From Pseudomonadota bacterium (lineage in GTDB: Bacteria > SAR324 > XYD2-FULL-50-16 > JAHJRI01), in contig JAKSDL010000083.1 of assembly GCA_022360105.1 (NCBI GenBank), positions 1-5,567 of the forward strand: 5,567 nucleotides of DNA. Reading direction: 5' to 3'. The notes under the pieces were generated by a model. That model was given only the letters and a program-made list of their open reading frames with translations. It made no database searches and was not told where the DNA came from. Of the stretch, positions 5,039 to 5,567 are shown in pieces; positions within the stretch are counted from its first letter, which is position 1, and every line of letters begins with the position of its first letter. The translations under genes were made by a program, and so were the position numbers.

Positions 5039-5567
5039 TCAGGTGATATTTGTCTGTAATATTTCGTCTTTACGCCAGAAAACAAACAATTGGGAATAGA
5101 CATCCTTGATATGATAGATCTTGCCCTTTTTATACAATACATAGCGAAGCAGATCGTCCATCCAGAATACCAGGGGACAGAGAAAAAACCAATAAACAGC
5201 GAATAACAAAGAAATCTGTCCATCAATGTTCATAGGCAAGTCAGAATAATCCCAAAGCGATAAATTCAGCCACTTATTTAAGACCACACCCGCCATATAT
5301 TCCAGGAACAGAACCATGGCTGTTCCAATTAACGACTGAAAAAATACATTGGCATTCTTTTTGAAAAAGCCGACTTCATTTATCAAGCCCAGCGCCACTC
5401 CCAAAGTCCCACCGATAAAAAACATCCACAAGGAGGTCCAACCGGCCATGGAAGCATACTTGATCTCCCGGATCTCTCCCACCAGGTCACCCATCAGCGC
5501 CCTATAGATCACTTCTATGTTCAAATAGAGCAATCCCATGATTATAAGTAAGGTTAGAAGCTTTTTC
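5039..5567 (-). CDS. Multi-pass membrane protein, CmpB / putative ABC-transporter type IV-like (5' end outside window)
   Basis: An internal ATG at 5539 has no ribosome site, and the frame stays open to the right edge with KKLLTLLII before it, so the true start lies beyond the window. From that internal Met, hydrophobic helices fall at about residues 1-12 (extended upstream), 30-52, 64-88 and 107-127. The block LEYMAGVVLNKWLNLSLWDYSDLPMNIDGQI (79-109), with Glu in the helix and WDYS-x-x-P-x-N-x-x-GQI, matches what I recall of the PF06541 family (putative ABC-transporter type IV, CmpB-like). Members are small bacterial inner-membrane proteins of poorly known function. The C-terminal 40 residues are polar, basic and cytoplasmic-looking. 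No ABC ATPase is in view. The stop is 57 bp before the cysteine-protein start, suggesting an operon reading leftward. Confidence 0.7.
   Translation of the reverse strand, partial: KKLLTLLIIMGLLYLNIEVIYRALMGDLVGEIREIKYASMAGWTSLWMFFIGGTLGVALGLINEVGFFKKNANVFFQSLIGTAMVLFLEYMAGVVLNKWLNLSLWDYSDLPMNIDGQISLLFAVYWFFLCPLVFWMDDLLRYVLYKKGKIYHIKDVYSQLFVFWRKDEILQTNIT

Noticed and set aside
5014..5099. ACGGAGG followed by ATG on the plus strand near 5022-5031
   Set aside because: The ribosome-like site is good, but the frames after it are only 12 and 22 codons long and most of the longer one is antisense to the CmpB-like gene.

Overview
This 5.6 kb window has moderate GC, dense Shine-Dalgarno-led genes and both ATG and TTG starts. 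It looks like a chromosomal segment of a Gram-negative-type bacterium. A deltaproteobacterial (Desulfobacterota-like) source is my best guess, but this rests on general impression only. No tRNA, rRNA, CRISPR array, transposase or phage integrase is visible.

Left part (1-1044): a broken piece of a major facilitator superfamily (MFS) transporter lies on the + strand. It is the region around cytoplasmic motif A, and the frame then runs into unrelated sequence. A complete SagB/ThcOx-type flavin dehydrogenase (252 aa, minus strand) converges on it. A 391-bp AT-rich gap (1045-1435) separates this enzyme from the divergent genes to its right. The gap holds a plausible minus-strand promoter and an inverted repeat.

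Centre (1436-3980): two metabolic genes lie in tandem on the + strand. The first is an NADH-type hydroxypyruvate/glyoxylate reductase that strongly resembles the plant peroxisomal HPR1 form. The second is a class I PLP aminotransferase of about 430 aa. The pair suggests interconversion of serine, hydroxypyruvate and glycerate, or of glyoxylate and glycine. The aminotransferase substrate cannot be read from sequence. The 103-bp gap between them has no convincing terminator but contains a perfect 18-bp palindrome like a TetR-family operator, so the second gene may have its own control.

Right part (3981-5567): a near-consensus sigma70 promoter (4095-4123) precedes a 58-aa single-pass membrane protein with a strongly acidic tail (4197-4373). 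On the minus strand, facing it, are two genes in the same direction. One is the 3' part of a multi-pass membrane protein resembling the CmpB / putative ABC-transporter type IV family, open at the right window edge. The other, 57 bp downstream, is an unrecognised 132-aa cysteine-containing protein with a TTG start. The most unusual items are the small acidic membrane protein with its strong promoter, the unassigned cysteine protein, and the palindrome ahead of the aminotransferase.
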